Virus record (IMG/VR): IMGVR_UViG_3300017730_000034 | Span: 1 to 36,544 of that record | Origin: a virus | DNA length: 36,544 nucleotides | Direction: 5' to 3' (one strand) | Shown: positions 19,541 through 26,879 of the stretch, one piece after another | Layout of the letters: each line of letters starts with the position of its first letter | Numbering within the stretch: position 1 is the first letter of the stretch | Notes under the pieces: generated by a model | Databases searched by the model: none | What the model saw: only the letters and a program-made list of their open reading frames with translations | Told to the model about the DNA's origin: nothing | Program-made: the position numbers and the translations under genes

Positions 19541-19978
19541 TTACATCACATGAACTAACTCAATTTCAAAATTGAGGTTTTTTCCAGCCATTGGGTGATT
19601 AAAATCTACAGTAACACTATCATCATCAATTGAGTTGATAATTCCCCGAATTGGTTGATCGCCGACCTGACCTTCTACAACGATTCCCGTTTCGAAACTA
19701 AAATCTTCTGGAAACTGTTGCTTGTCAATGCTTTGTACTGCCTCCTCGTTATGCGGTCCATACGCTTGCTCTGGAGCAATCTGAACGGACTTTACTTCTC
19801 CGATTCTCATTCCAGATACGGCGGTGTCAAATCCGGGGATCATCATACCGGCGCCGACTGTAAAATTGATGGTTTCTCCACGGTCGTATGAACTGTCGAA
19901 CACTGTCCCGTCTTCAAAAGTACCTTTGTAGTGTACTTGAACTTCTCTTCCTTCTTTTGCGATTGTCTTTTTTGCCAT
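19541..19978 (-). CDS. FKBP/SlyD-type peptidyl-prolyl cis-trans isomerase
   Basis: 145 aa, starting MAKKTIAKEGREVQVHYKGT. 'VHYKGTFEDGTVFDSSYDRG' and 'IPGFDTAVSGMRIGE' are FKBP core motifs. The insert plus 'VDFNHPMAGKNLNFEIELV' is characteristic of the SlyD/FkpB-like group, which combine proline isomerisation with chaperone activity. No His-rich metal tail is present. It fits the set of folding proteins (GroEL, Hsp20) encoded in this genome. AAAGGAG precedes ATG 19978; promoter at 20073. Confidence 0.93.
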   Translation of the reverse strand: MAKKTIAKEGREVQVHYKGTFEDGTVFDSSYDRGETINFTVGAGMMIPGFDTAVSGMRIGEVKSVQIAPEQAYGPHNEEAVQSIDKQQFPEDFSFETGIVVEGQVGDQPIRGIINSIDDDSVTVDFNHPMAGKNLNFEIELVHVM

Positions 19979-20015
19979 TTTATAGCATCTCCTTTTGTTT
20001 CTTCAATCATTTTAC

Positions 20016-20036
20016 CAAGAAATATTCTTGTTTTTT
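20016..20036 (+). terminator. Small hairpin plus T6, plus strand (weak)
   Basis: CAAGAA-ATA-TTCTTG followed by T6, read left to right. It lies in the leader of the isomerase gene on the other strand, so it may instead be a leader hairpin. Confidence 0.25.
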
Positions 20037-20072
20037 CAATTATATAACTGTCTCTCTACACGTTACGCCTCC

Positions 20073-20101
20073 ATATTACCATTATCAAATCTCAAAGTCA
20101 A
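20073..20101 (-). promoter_or_regulatory. Sigma70-type promoter for the isomerase operon
   Basis: TTGACT (20096-20101), 17-bp spacer, TAATAT (20073-20078). The leader is about 90 nt. Confidence 0.75.
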
Positions 20102-20109
20102 TAATTAAT

Positions 20110-20553
20110 TTAAATATTTTCGAATACTTTCATATAAATAAGTCCTGAAAATTGCCTATTTGTAGAGTGGTAGTTTAGACCCCGCATCCTTATGTTGTTG
20201 AGTAAACTTACAATCTTTGGATGTCCCATATCATCTGCCATAAACGCAAGAGAAAAAGGGGTATTGGCAAACCTGACAAACTCATCCAACCTTTCTTCGA
20301 GCAGGTCGTCGACCACTGATCTAAGGTCTAGCACCCTGTCATTCTTCTGTAGTCTTCTATATTTTTTACTTTCAGAGTAATGTATCTCTAACATACCGAG
20401 GTCAACCATTCTCCAGAAATCGGACTTGCTCATGCTGTTCACTCTCTTCTTAAAGAGATAAAACCATTTCGCCCTAGTTTGCTTGAGAAGCACGGCTGTA
20501 CCGATAGATGTTGTTATCATATCCCCTGGTTTTACGTTATTCTTGTACTTCAC
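20110..20553 (-). CDS. Barrel-like N-terminus plus helical domain, 147 aa
   Basis: GTG 20553 gives a start of MKYKNNVKPGDMITTSIGTA; 'VKPGDMITT...GTAVLLKQ' is the barrel pattern, followed by a helical basic region (LRSVVDDLLEERLDEFVRFA). The start overlaps the stop of 20550-20756 by 4 nt. Function unknown. Confidence 0.75.
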   Translation of the reverse strand: MKYKNNVKPGDMITTSIGTAVLLKQTRAKWFYLFKKRVNSMSKSDFWRMVDLGMLEIHYSESKKYRRLQKNDRVLDLRSVVDDLLEERLDEFVRFANTPFSLAFMADDMGHPKIVSLLNNIRMRGLNYHSTNRQFSGLIYMKVFENI

Positions 20554-20756
20554 ACCTCTTCTCTCGATGGATCGAGAAATTCAAGATCCCCCTCCCACAT
20601 ATACAAATTCTCTAAACCGAACTGCACCGTGAGTCCACCAGTGTGGTCTGGCGTAGTTATGGTAATGCCGTATGGAATCTTGGGCGCTATCAGTTGATCC
20701 GCCTGCCAGTACACATACTTAACGAGCGTTCCCGGTTTTATCGGTCTCGACTTCAT
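20550..20756 (-). CDS. Barrel-like small protein, 68 aa
   Basis: Starts MKSRPIKPGTLVKYVYWQAD; 'IKPGTLVKYVYW', 'GITITTPDHTGGLTVQFG' and 'LEFLDPSREEV' give the same layout, ending with the GAGGTGTG that overlaps the next start. It overlaps the end of the DUF2061 gene by 38 nt. Confidence 0.75.
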   Translation of the reverse strand: MKSRPIKPGTLVKYVYWQADQLIAPKIPYGITITTPDHTGGLTVQFGLENLYMWEGDLEFLDPSREEV

Positions 20757-20961
20757 TCAAAGACACCCCCCACTTAAATTTGTACCACATACGCTCATGA
20801 GCATAGTAAAGAAATGTCTTTGTCAGCAACTCAACGGCACTAAAGGTTAGTCCAAATTCTGGACTGCCTGTCAAAAACCACGCTAATAAGAACGTATCTA
20901 TCGTGCCCAGTGTTCTCCATGTCATTGCCTTTGCTAAGTGTCTTCTCTTTTGTACTGCCAT
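20719..20961 (-). CDS. DUF2061 family membrane protein, 80 aa
   Basis: Starts MAVQKRRHLAKAMTWRTLGT. 'AMTWRTLGTIDTFLLAWFLT', 'ELLTKTFLYYAHERMWYK' are the signature of the DUF2061 family: two membrane spans and a conserved HERxW. The role is unknown in bacteria as well as phages. Directly follows uvdE. Confidence 0.88.
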   Translation of the reverse strand: MAVQKRRHLAKAMTWRTLGTIDTFLLAWFLTGSPEFGLTFSAVELLTKTFLYYAHERMWYKFKWGVSLNEVETDKTGNAR

Positions 20962-20964
20962 ATA

Positions 20965-21891
20965 CTATTTCTCCTCTAATATGCCCCGGTACTTCAACAG
21001 GGCAACTTCCTTCATTTTGCATTCCAACATCATATCATAGTCTACACCGTAATTTTCAACGGGTCTAAGTATATAGTCAGAATGTGCTTGTGCTTTGATC
21101 TTAAGATCGTTTTTTTCCTCTCTGCGTGACTCTGAGAGATGAACAACAGGTTTGATTCCATCTGGCCAGGTTGACGCTGCCATGTGCAGTGCTTGTGATT
21201 CAGACTGCCCACCCTGACAAAACCGATAGTGATGGTAGTCAAACACAATAGGCACACGCACGACTTTGTAGATGTAATCATACAAGTGTTTTGCTGACCA
21301 CATGCTTGCTTTGTCGTCATTCTCCAAAGTGATACGACTCTGGCAGTTTGCGCTAAGTCGTAAGAAATTGCGGCACCATCGATCAGCAGTGTTGGCGAAA
21401 TCGCCACCGTATGTGCCACCAACATGAATATTGATCTTAGCATAGGGTGACGCTTCCAATCCCATGAGGTCAAACACTTCAGAGTGAGTCTCAAGTTCCT
21501 TGATAGTCTTGTCAACTACATCTTCTCTGGGGGATCCAAGGACATTGAATGGTCCGGGGTGTGTAGTGATGCGATGACCGTTGTACCCTGCGTACTCGCC
21601 TGCTTCATCAAGGCGCCAACAAATCTCTTCGTAGTCTGGCAAGTCACGCAAACTATATTCGGATGCCCAGGGGAAAAGATCTGAAGAGAGTCTGAAGAAC
21701 TTGATATTGTTGTGCTCGTTCCACTTGAGAATGGTTAGTAAGTCTTTGACATTCTGTAGTGCCAATTCTGATGCGTAGGCAATACCTTTCTCTATGAAGG
21801 TTTTCTTGATCATGGATCTGTTGGTGGTGACACGTTTAGACTTGGGAAGTCCGGACAAGTTCATATTGATGCAAGCGTATCCGAGATTCAT
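20965..21891 (-). CDS. uvdE: UvdE-type UV damage endonuclease
   Basis: 308 aa from ATG 21891 (MNLGYACINMNLSGLPKSKR), with AAAGGTTATGTT upstream; a longer in-frame start is weaker. 'LGYACIN', 'FFRLSSDLFPWASEYSL', 'RITTHPGPFNVLG', 'INIHVGG', 'RITLENDDK' and 'PIVFDYHHY' carry the metal-binding His/Glu/Asp residues of this TIM-barrel family. It would nick DNA 5' of UV lesions and so start repair of phage DNA in sunlit water. Confidence 0.92.
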   Translation of the reverse strand: MNLGYACINMNLSGLPKSKRVTTNRSMIKKTFIEKGIAYASELALQNVKDLLTILKWNEHNNIKFFRLSSDLFPWASEYSLRDLPDYEEICWRLDEAGEYAGYNGHRITTHPGPFNVLGSPREDVVDKTIKELETHSEVFDLMGLEASPYAKINIHVGGTYGGDFANTADRWCRNFLRLSANCQSRITLENDDKASMWSAKHLYDYIYKVVRVPIVFDYHHYRFCQGGQSESQALHMAASTWPDGIKPVVHLSESRREEKNDLKIKAQAHSDYILRPVENYGVDYDMMLECKMKEVALLKYRGILEEK

Positions 21892-21920
21892 AACATAACC
21901 TTTCGTTTGATTGTTTATAG

Positions 21921-21949
21921 AATATAACAAACTAGTTTTGGAATGTCAA
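21921..21949 (-). promoter_or_regulatory. Strong sigma70-type promoter for uvdE
   Basis: TTGACA (21944-21949), 17-bp spacer, TATATT (21921-21926). Confidence 0.8.
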
Positions 21950-21952
21950 CTA

Positions 21953-22579
21953 TTATTCGCCCAAAATCTTTTTCTGAATTGACCTTACTGCCATTCTCTG
22001 GAGGCGTGGAAGTTTCTCGTATGTTTCCAGTTCTACGCCTTCCTTTGTCGTGAAGGGTCTATTGTTGATCCTAGTCATAAACTCGCCTTCTTGACCCATA
22101 GACAGGTCTCCTGTCATGTGTTTCTTGCCGTAACCAGGAAACTCAGCGTTGTTTGTTCCAATCAAGTGCACACCTTCTCCGCCTTTTGGAAAAACTATGA
22201 TAGAGTCTTGGCAAAACTTCTCACCCAGTGCTGCATGCCTGCTGATGAAGTCAGGATCATCGTTGAGGTTTACGCAAAACAAACTATTCTCTTTCACCTC
22301 TTTCGCCAACGGAGTATTGTACTTCTCTATGTAAGACCCATCAACCTTAGTGACACCATACCCGAGTCCGAGCAATGTTGCCTTGAGGTCTCGGTTCCTC
22401 TCCATGTTGTCACCACCGATCTCTGCCTTCTCTGTACAGTCATCTGATTCGTTAGCATCATCCCTGAACGCTGTGATAATAACACAGTCGTGCTCTTCGA
22501 TGTGCTTGTAGATTCTACTTAGTCCAGATTCATTTACGAATCCTCGCCATTCATTTATAATATTTTTCATGTCAGTCAT
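21953..22579 (-). CDS. Conserved phage protein, DUF3293-like, 208 aa
   Basis: Starts MTDMKNIINEWRGFVNESGL. 'VIITAFRDDANES', 'RNRDLKATLLGLGYGVTKVD', 'KEVKENSLFCVNL' and 'GEKFCQDSIIVFPKGG' recall the DUF3293 family and a set of marine phage proteins, neither with a known function. The N-terminal 'INEWR' tag is common in T4-like phages. AAAGGAGAGAAAAC precedes ATG 22579. Confidence 0.82.
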   Translation of the reverse strand: MTDMKNIINEWRGFVNESGLSRIYKHIEEHDCVIITAFRDDANESDDCTEKAEIGGDNMERNRDLKATLLGLGYGVTKVDGSYIEKYNTPLAKEVKENSLFCVNLNDDPDFISRHAALGEKFCQDSIIVFPKGGEGVHLIGTNNAEFPGYGKKHMTGDLSMGQEGEFMTRINNRPFTTKEGVELETYEKLPRLQRMAVRSIQKKILGE

Positions 22580-22953
22580 TGTTTTCTCTCCTTTAAACTT
22601 ATCTCTAGTGATTCACCGTCATCGTCAATCCTCACGAATACCATCTCGGTGGAGCAGACATCCTTAAGATTTCCAGAGTGGGGATTGTAAGACTTGGCGT
22701 CTAACTTGATCTTCAAACTAGTACGCCCGACCTTCACAACTTTGCCGTAAATCTTAACAATGCGCCCAACCTTCACTGGTCTAAGAAACGCCACCTGGTT
22801 AACATACCTTGTCACCATGTGTGTTGATTGTGCTTTCTCGCAAGCATACGCTGCGCCTGCCTCGTCTAACCATGCAAGCATATTGCCTCCAAATAGATTA
22901 CCATGGATGCCAAGGTCTTTTGCCATGCAAACTTTAGTCGTTATCAAGTCCAT
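22576..22953 (-). CDS. Hot-dog fold acyl-CoA thioesterase
   Basis: 125 aa, starting MDLITTKVCMAKDLGIHGNL. HGNLFGG (17-23) and 'LAWLDEAGAAYA' with Asp30 are the catalytic loop of YciA-type acyl-CoA thioesterases; 'VTRYVNQVAFLRPVKVG' is the second conserved part. The enzyme would hydrolyse acyl-CoA to fatty acid and CoA, perhaps altering membrane lipids during infection. It overlaps both neighbours, so it belongs to this operon and is not a contaminant. Confidence 0.9.
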   Translation of the reverse strand: MDLITTKVCMAKDLGIHGNLFGGNMLAWLDEAGAAYACEKAQSTHMVTRYVNQVAFLRPVKVGRIVKIYGKVVKVGRTSLKIKLDAKSYNPHSGNLKDVCSTEMVFVRIDDDGESLEISLKERKQ

Positions 22954-23317
22954 CTTTGTTTCCTATATATTTAATCCACGAGTACCTCTTCCTATTCTCC
23001 AGGTACGTTTCATCGATCTCTCCGGCGTTCGCCTCTTTTTCGAATGCTATAAAGTGGTACGCATCTTGACCATTGCGTGTTTTGACATACCCAACCAACC
23101 AAAAAAAACCGTACAATACATAAAATGGCAGAAATAACAGTTCCAATTGCTGCTGAAAATGTATAGTTTCATGCCTCTTTGTGACATCTGACATGAACGA
23201 CCTGCAGAATACCCAGGGTCCCAGAGATATTGCGTATATATTAATTGGTGCTATCTTAGATAACCACACCGGAATTCTACTGTTCTCCACCATAATTGGT
23301 TTTAAAGATTTCAACAT
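22934..23317 (-). CDS. Membrane protein with HExxH motif, 127 aa
   Basis: Starts MLKSLKPIMVENSRIPVWLS. HETIH (49-53) is followed by Gln-rich 'FQQQLELLFLPFYVLYGFFW', a membrane segment, and 'FEKEANAGE' that could give a third ligand. The motif suggests a zinc-dependent, membrane-linked protease, though I recall this family only as unknown phage proteins. It overlaps the thioesterase start by 20 nt. Confidence 0.75.
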   Translation of the reverse strand: MLKSLKPIMVENSRIPVWLSKIAPINIYAISLGPWVFCRSFMSDVTKRHETIHFQQQLELLFLPFYVLYGFFWLVGYVKTRNGQDAYHFIAFEKEANAGEIDETYLENRKRYSWIKYIGNKDGLDND

Positions 23318-23562
23318 TTTCCACTCCCCCTATTCAGTGTCCATATCCACTTTGTATATATCCACCCACATGTCTTAAACTCCTCGAAATAACCCTCCAA
23401 CTTGACTCCCGGTATCATCTTCACAAGGGTTTTTGAATCTCGTGCAAGTAGTCTTTCACAATCTACGGCAAGAACCAGCGCCATCCACTCAGATCTTGTG
23501 TAGATGTAGTGACATACTATATCACCTATCTTGGGTTTTTCTTTTATGTATATCTCTCCCAC
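23311..23562 (-). CDS. Barrel-like small protein, 83 aa
   Basis: GTG 23562 is the likely start (reads MGEIYIKEKPKIGDIVCHYI). 'PKIGDIVCHYI', 'WMALVLAVDCE' and 'KLEGYFEEF' give the barrel pattern. No good ribosome-binding site is seen. Overlaps the HExxH protein start by 7 nt. Confidence 0.65.
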   Translation of the reverse strand: MGEIYIKEKPKIGDIVCHYIYTRSEWMALVLAVDCERLLARDSKTLVKMIPGVKLEGYFEEFKTCGWIYTKWIWTLNRGSGKC

Positions 23563-23574
23563 ATACTAACTAGA

Positions 23575-23742
23575 TCATTCCGTATCGACACATCCCTTAA
23601 TACACTCCACCATGACTGATTCCACTGTTTTCATCGACTTATCCACATCGGAACGGTGTTTGCCATAAAAAACCATTGCAGTAAAAACTGCAGTCCACAA
23701 AATCATCGAAAGGTTTTCTATTATTCTTTTCTTATGAAACAT
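23575..23742 (-). CDS. Membrane-anchored protein, 55 aa
   Basis: ATG 23742 gives MFHKKRIIENLSMILWTAVF, with one span (about 11-27) and a soluble tail holding 'VECIKGCVD'. The start overlaps the last codons of 23732-24289 by 11 nt. Function unknown. Confidence 0.6.
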   Translation of the reverse strand: MFHKKRIIENLSMILWTAVFTAMVFYGKHRSDVDKSMKTVESVMVECIKGCVDTE

Positions 23743-24289
23743 GTTGATAACTGGTGACCTCCACCACCTTACTTAAGATGTATCGATACCTAGCAGCAAC
23801 ATCAGGTCTTGAGCGTGACTCCGCCTCTTTGATGAGAAATTTAACTCTCTTGAATAATATTTCAGAGTTAACGTAAAACTCCATCGCCTTAGTCAACACA
23901 CTAACTGCTGTAAATCCCATCGACGCAGTCCTATCCATGAAGCAGACCTTACTCTTTCTGTCGTTTTCGAATTCCAACTTCATTATTGTCTTAGACTTTA
24001 GGTTCAAAGCATCCTTGGCGCTCGTATCAATCTGAAAATACACATCGCTAAGAGATATAGTTGACAATGATGGGTGCTTCTCTGAAAAATGCGTAACAAA
24101 CGCATTGAAACCTGCATCCACCAGACCCACCCCTTGTCCGGACACAGCAACCAATTCATCACCAACCAACAAGGACATTTGTATGTTGGCACCTGATTTG
24201 TACTCTTCAAGTGTGTATGAGTTTAGTCGCATCCGAAGGGGGTCTACCAGGTACTGTTCAAAATATTCGATAATTAAATCTCTATTCAT
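23732..24289 (-). CDS. Protein resembling the LeuA regulatory domain, 185 aa
   Basis: Starts MNRDLIIEYFEQYLVDPLRM. 'ANIQMSLLVGDELVAVSGQG-VGLVDAGFNAF' (about 34-64) followed by 'DVYFQIDTSAKD' and 'TASMGFTAVSVLTKAMEFYV' resembles the leucine-binding dimerisation domain of 2-isopropylmalate synthase (G-x-G-x-VDA and a late 'AS..A...A.N' segment). The catalytic barrel is absent. If right, it could bind a branched-chain amino acid or interfere with the host enzyme. The resemblance is by eye and may be only a shared fold. Confidence 0.75.
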   Translation of the reverse strand: MNRDLIIEYFEQYLVDPLRMRLNSYTLEEYKSGANIQMSLLVGDELVAVSGQGVGLVDAGFNAFVTHFSEKHPSLSTISLSDVYFQIDTSAKDALNLKSKTIMKLEFENDRKSKVCFMDRTASMGFTAVSVLTKAMEFYVNSEILFKRVKFLIKEAESRSRPDVAARYRYILSKVVEVTSYQHVS

Positions 24290-24669
24290 ACATCCGTCTT
24301 TTCAAATCCCTGTGATACTTTGAATATTCGACGCACGCCCTTAACCTTTCTAATTGTTGTCAACACCTTAAGTTTTGCGTCTTCGGGAGATCGAAGTATG
24401 CCCGGAATACTGGGAATATACTTTATACGTAATCCCGCAACGTAATCTGTTTCAGAGATTTTTTGATTCTTCACCATGATCGTAACAACAGTGACACTCG
24501 GAATTGCTCGAATGTCCGCCACGATGTCCTCAAGTCCACGATAACCCTCTTCCCCTGAGGACTCTGCCTTGTATCCCAACATTAAATAAAATTGATAAAG
24601 AGATGTCTGCCTTGTGCGCTTGTCCCTCTCGGAAACAAGGGATTCTAAATAATCTTGTACTTCTTTCAT
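24286..24669 (-). CDS. Unknown protein, ferredoxin-like pattern, 127 aa
   Basis: Starts MKEVQDYLESLVSERDKRTR. 'GLEDIVADIRAIPSVTVVTI' and 'AKLKVLTTIRKVKGVRRIFK' form two helix-strand repeats of a ferredoxin-like fold. I recall 'iraIpgVTvV' proteins near structural genes of marine myoviruses. It overlaps the LeuA-like gene by 4 nt, so the two may act together. Confidence 0.75.
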   Translation of the reverse strand: MKEVQDYLESLVSERDKRTRQTSLYQFYLMLGYKAESSGEEGYRGLEDIVADIRAIPSVTVVTIMVKNQKISETDYVAGLRIKYIPSIPGILRSPEDAKLKVLTTIRKVKGVRRIFKVSQGFEKTDV

Positions 24670-24720
24670 ATCGCTCCCAAGTGTAATACTGTATGTTGTA
24701 AGTAGTCACGCACAATAGTA

Positions 24721-24748
24721 AAAGAAGGGGCAAAAATGCCCCTTCTTT
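24721..24748 (-). terminator. Intrinsic terminator after hsp20
   Basis: GAAGGGGC/GCCCCTTC stem with a small A/T loop, flanked by A- and T-runs, so it can work both ways. It lies just after the hsp20 stop and before the gene at 24669. The clearest terminator in the window. Confidence 0.85.
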
Positions 24749-24755
24749 CTATCGA

Positions 24756-25190
24756 TCACCCGATACTTACCGAGATTGGTTTCGCTTCTGGGCGCTGTGG
24801 GACTTTAACTGTCAACAAACCGTTCTCAAACTTTGCATCTGCTTTGGACATGTCAAGGTTATCGTCGTAATTCACATATGTCTTCACGAAGTTTCTCCTT
24901 GCAATCCTACTTCTTTTTCGGTTGGTCTCATCGACTTCACCAGCAACTGTAATAGTTCGCTTTCCGGGTTGCACATCGACCTTTAACTCGTCACGGGCAA
25001 ACCCAGCGAGGGCAAATTCAAGGATCGTAGATCCGTCATCATCTCGATAAATATCCACAACTGGATAACCCTTTGTCGAGCGTTTGATAGCACCATCCAT
25101 AAAGTGCTGGTCCCCGAAGAGGTTGTCAAAAACCTCTTCGAAATATTTGTGACCCAATAGTCCGGGTCGGTGTAGTGTAATTGCGTTCAT
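24756..25190 (-). CDS. hsp20: Hsp20 family small heat-shock protein
   Basis: 144 aa from ATG 25190 (MNAITLHRPGLLGHKYFEEV), with AAGGAGG 8 nt upstream. 'YPVVDIYRDDDGSTILEFAL-AGF' starts the alpha-crystallin domain; 'KFENGLLTVKVPQR' is the conserved end (A-x-x-NGLL-x-V-x-V-P), followed by 'PISVSIG'. IbpA-like size. It holds unfolding proteins for refolding; many marine T4-like phages encode one. It has its own promoter (25263), a possible ROSE-like leader and a strong terminator. Confidence 0.93.
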   Translation of the reverse strand: MNAITLHRPGLLGHKYFEEVFDNLFGDQHFMDGAIKRSTKGYPVVDIYRDDDGSTILEFALAGFARDELKVDVQPGKRTITVAGEVDETNRKRSRIARRNFVKTYVNYDDNLDMSKADAKFENGLLTVKVPQRPEAKPISVSIG

Positions 25191-25198
25191 GTTATATT

Positions 25199-25251
25199 CC
25201 TCCTTATTAAGCAAGTTACGCACTATGTCGAAGACCCCGAAGCGATCTTCG
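25199..25251 (-). promoter_or_regulatory. Possible ROSE-like RNA thermometer in the hsp20 leader
   Basis: The leader folds into CGAAGA/TCTTCG (25229-25251) and, next to the start, CTTGCTT pairing with AAGGAGG across loop AAT (25199-25215) with one G-G mismatch. TTGCT facing the ribosome-binding site is the mark of ROSE elements, which control hsp20 genes in many bacteria. Confidence 0.5.
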
Positions 25252-25262
25252 ATCATACCTAT

Positions 25263-25291
25263 ACAATAAACACAACCGGGTCGCTTGTCAA
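25263..25291 (-). promoter_or_regulatory. Sigma70-type promoter for hsp20
   Basis: TTGACA (25286-25291), 17-bp spacer, TATTGT (25263-25268). Not a sigma32 promoter. The -35 overlaps the last codons of the gene at 25288. Confidence 0.75.
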
Positions 25292-25626
25292 CAGTAAAGT
25301 TGAATAAAAATAATCAAAAGCGCCAAACTAAAACATATCATCGTTTTGGGAGTGAACATGGTTTCACCCAAAAGATACCAAGTTAGAATAGGGAATATTA
25401 TGTACCCCATCGAGGATCCAATGAATCGCCCTGTCCAAGCAGATCCAGTTTCATCCACTATCAACTTCCACGAGTACCAAAAAAACAGCGAACACGGTAC
25501 GCCCATGAGAAAGGCAGCAGATATTGGTCTGTCTTTCCACCAGTCTGACAAATACTGTGCGTTAAGTTGAAAGAATCCAATGACCTGAGCGAAGAAAACG
25601 AGCAAGATGCCCAACCAAAGTTTCAT
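25288..25626 (-). CDS. Integral membrane protein, four spans, 112 aa
   Basis: Starts MKLWLGILLVFFAQVIGFFQ. Four hydrophobic segments, with 'WWKDRPISAAFLMGVPCSLF' and 'WTGRFIGSSMGYIIF' between. I recall this as a widely conserved membrane protein of marine phages and bacteria (W-KDxP...P-GR-x-G...), with a DMT-like look but no assigned transport role. TAATG junction with the gene at 25626. Confidence 0.85.
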   Translation of the reverse strand: MKLWLGILLVFFAQVIGFFQLNAQYLSDWWKDRPISAAFLMGVPCSLFFWYSWKLIVDETGSAWTGRFIGSSMGYIIFPILTWYLLGETMFTPKTMICFSLALLIIFIQLYC

Positions 25627-25970
25627 TAATGTATCTCCAAACTTATTGACGATTTTAACAGCGCCTTTTTAGATTCTATCAAGGATCTCAAGCAAGACTG
25701 AACCGTTACCATTTCCTCTTCATACAGGTCTAGCGACCCATCCTCTCTTTCGTTTGCACTATCTAATATTTGTTGAGAATAGTTTTGAGAGATGTAAGAG
25801 TTGACATTAAGTTTTGATACCTCAATGACAACCTCCTCGGTGTACTTAAGATCCTCACTAAGTGCGTCCTTCAATAAGTTATCAGTAACCATCTTATACT
25901 GTACTGCCATTTCCATTATTTCTTCGATGACTTTCCGAGTCACTAATATTTCCGGTGCCTTATGAGACAA
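25626..25970 (-). CDS. Unknown helical protein, 114 aa
   Basis: TTG 25970 (MSHKAPEILVTRKVIEEIME) overlaps the upstream stop; GTG at about residue 10 is another choice. The product is helical and acidic (KYTEEVVIEVSKLNVNSYIS). Its stop overlaps the membrane protein start. Function unknown. Confidence 0.7.
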   Translation of the reverse strand: MSHKAPEILVTRKVIEEIMEMAVQYKMVTDNLLKDALSEDLKYTEEVVIEVSKLNVNSYISQNYSQQILDSANEREDGSLDLYEEEMVTVQSCLRSLIESKKALLKSSISLEIH

Positions 25971-26355
25971 AACCTTTACCCCAAAAATGTTTACTTTTTC
26001 TCTTCTCGGTAATCAGCAACGCTGAGATATGCATCCCTTCGTTAGACCTGACCAGACTTGCTTTATATAATTCTAATTGTCCATATTTTGTTTTCCGCAC
26101 TCGCCTTTGAAATTTCTTTCTTGGCGGTGGTGTATTAATGTATTCAACACAACCCCTAATGATTTCATCATCCGTCCAATTCGGTGCCGTGTCTGCGAGA
26201 ACTTTTATCTTTGTTGCAACAACCCACTTACTTGTCCCAAATCCAGGTATGTCCCAAAACATACTCCCATGATAGCGCCCGTATTTCTTGCGGTTGGTGT
26301 CGCATATGTCAACACATATATATTCTTCTTGTAACTGCAGTTCGCACTCAATCAT
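25960..26355 (-). CDS. Unknown protein, 131 aa
   Basis: Starts MIECELQLQEEYICVDICDT. Beta-rich first half (YGRYHGSMFWDIPGFGTSKW), a basic linker (PPPRKKFQRRVRKTKYG), and a second beta part. No recognised motif. Overlaps the glutaredoxin gene by 8 nt. Confidence 0.75.
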   Translation of the reverse strand: MIECELQLQEEYICVDICDTNRKKYGRYHGSMFWDIPGFGTSKWVVATKIKVLADTAPNWTDDEIIRGCVEYINTPPPRKKFQRRVRKTKYGQLELYKASLVRSNEGMHISALLITEKRKSKHFWGKGFVS

Positions 26356-26602
26356 TTAACCAACCCCTCAGGTCGTCACACCCCCCGATGAGTTTAACCT
26401 TGCCTGTAGGTCCGTCAATGCTCAACACTATCGGAACAGTATTGTGGTTATAAAATCTTTTGACTTCTTCCAAGAATTCCCTATCGTCTTCAAGGTCGAA
26501 GAAACTATAATCTAACCCAGCAAAACCAAGCAAATCTGTAGATTCAACACAGTAGGGGCACGATGACCTCCCGTACACTAAAAAACTGACTTCTCTAGCC
26601 AT
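26348..26602 (-). CDS. Glutaredoxin
   Basis: 84 aa from ATG 26602 (MAREVSFLVYGRSSCPYCVE), preceded by GAGGTTACTCC. CPYC at 15-18, cis-Pro in TVP (55-57) and 'GGCDDL' (73-78) are the active and glutathione-binding sites. It would reduce ribonucleotide reductase and thereby feed dNTPs to replication. An in-frame extension upstream covers the previous gene and is not needed. Confidence 0.92.
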   Translation of the reverse strand: MAREVSFLVYGRSSCPYCVESTDLLGFAGLDYSFFDLEDDREFLEEVKRFYNHNTVPIVLSIDGPTGKVKLIGGCDDLRGWLND

Positions 26603-26879
26603 GGAGTAACCTCTTTTTGTTGTTCGCAACTTCTTTAACCAGGTCTTCATACCTCGCAAGCACAACGATAGTCTCCACCTGCTGACCCACAGAGTATCTC
26701 ACTTCTGTTACGGACTCCCTGCTACACGGTTGATCGTTAACCTCCCTAATAACTGCCCATGGTCCAGACGGGGGACGAATAGATACTATGTATTGCGGGT
26801 TAATAGATATTTTAGTTGTTGTGAAATGTCCAGTAATCTTAGATCTTGTATCATTCTCTATCTTGTCAAGCGTCAGCAT
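26595..26879 (-). CDS. Unknown protein, 94 aa
   Basis: Starts MLTLDKIENDTRSKITGHFT. Beta-rich ('ISINPQYIVSIRPPSGPWAV', 'VTEVRYSVGQQVETIVVLAR'), possibly a small binding domain. AGGGGAAA precedes ATG 26879, and it overlaps both neighbours. Confidence 0.75.
   Translation of the reverse strand: MLTLDKIENDTRSKITGHFTTTKISINPQYIVSIRPPSGPWAVIREVNDQPCSRESVTEVRYSVGQQVETIVVLARYEDLVKEVANNKKRLLHG

Noticed and set aside
21042-21515. Minus-strand frame of 157 codons inside uvdE
   Set aside because: Out-of-frame shadow of uvdE, which keeps its metal-binding motifs.
24670-24720. Promoter between hsp20 terminator and the gene at 24669
   Set aside because: This interval lies upstream of 24669, but no -35/-10 pair with acceptable spacing was found.
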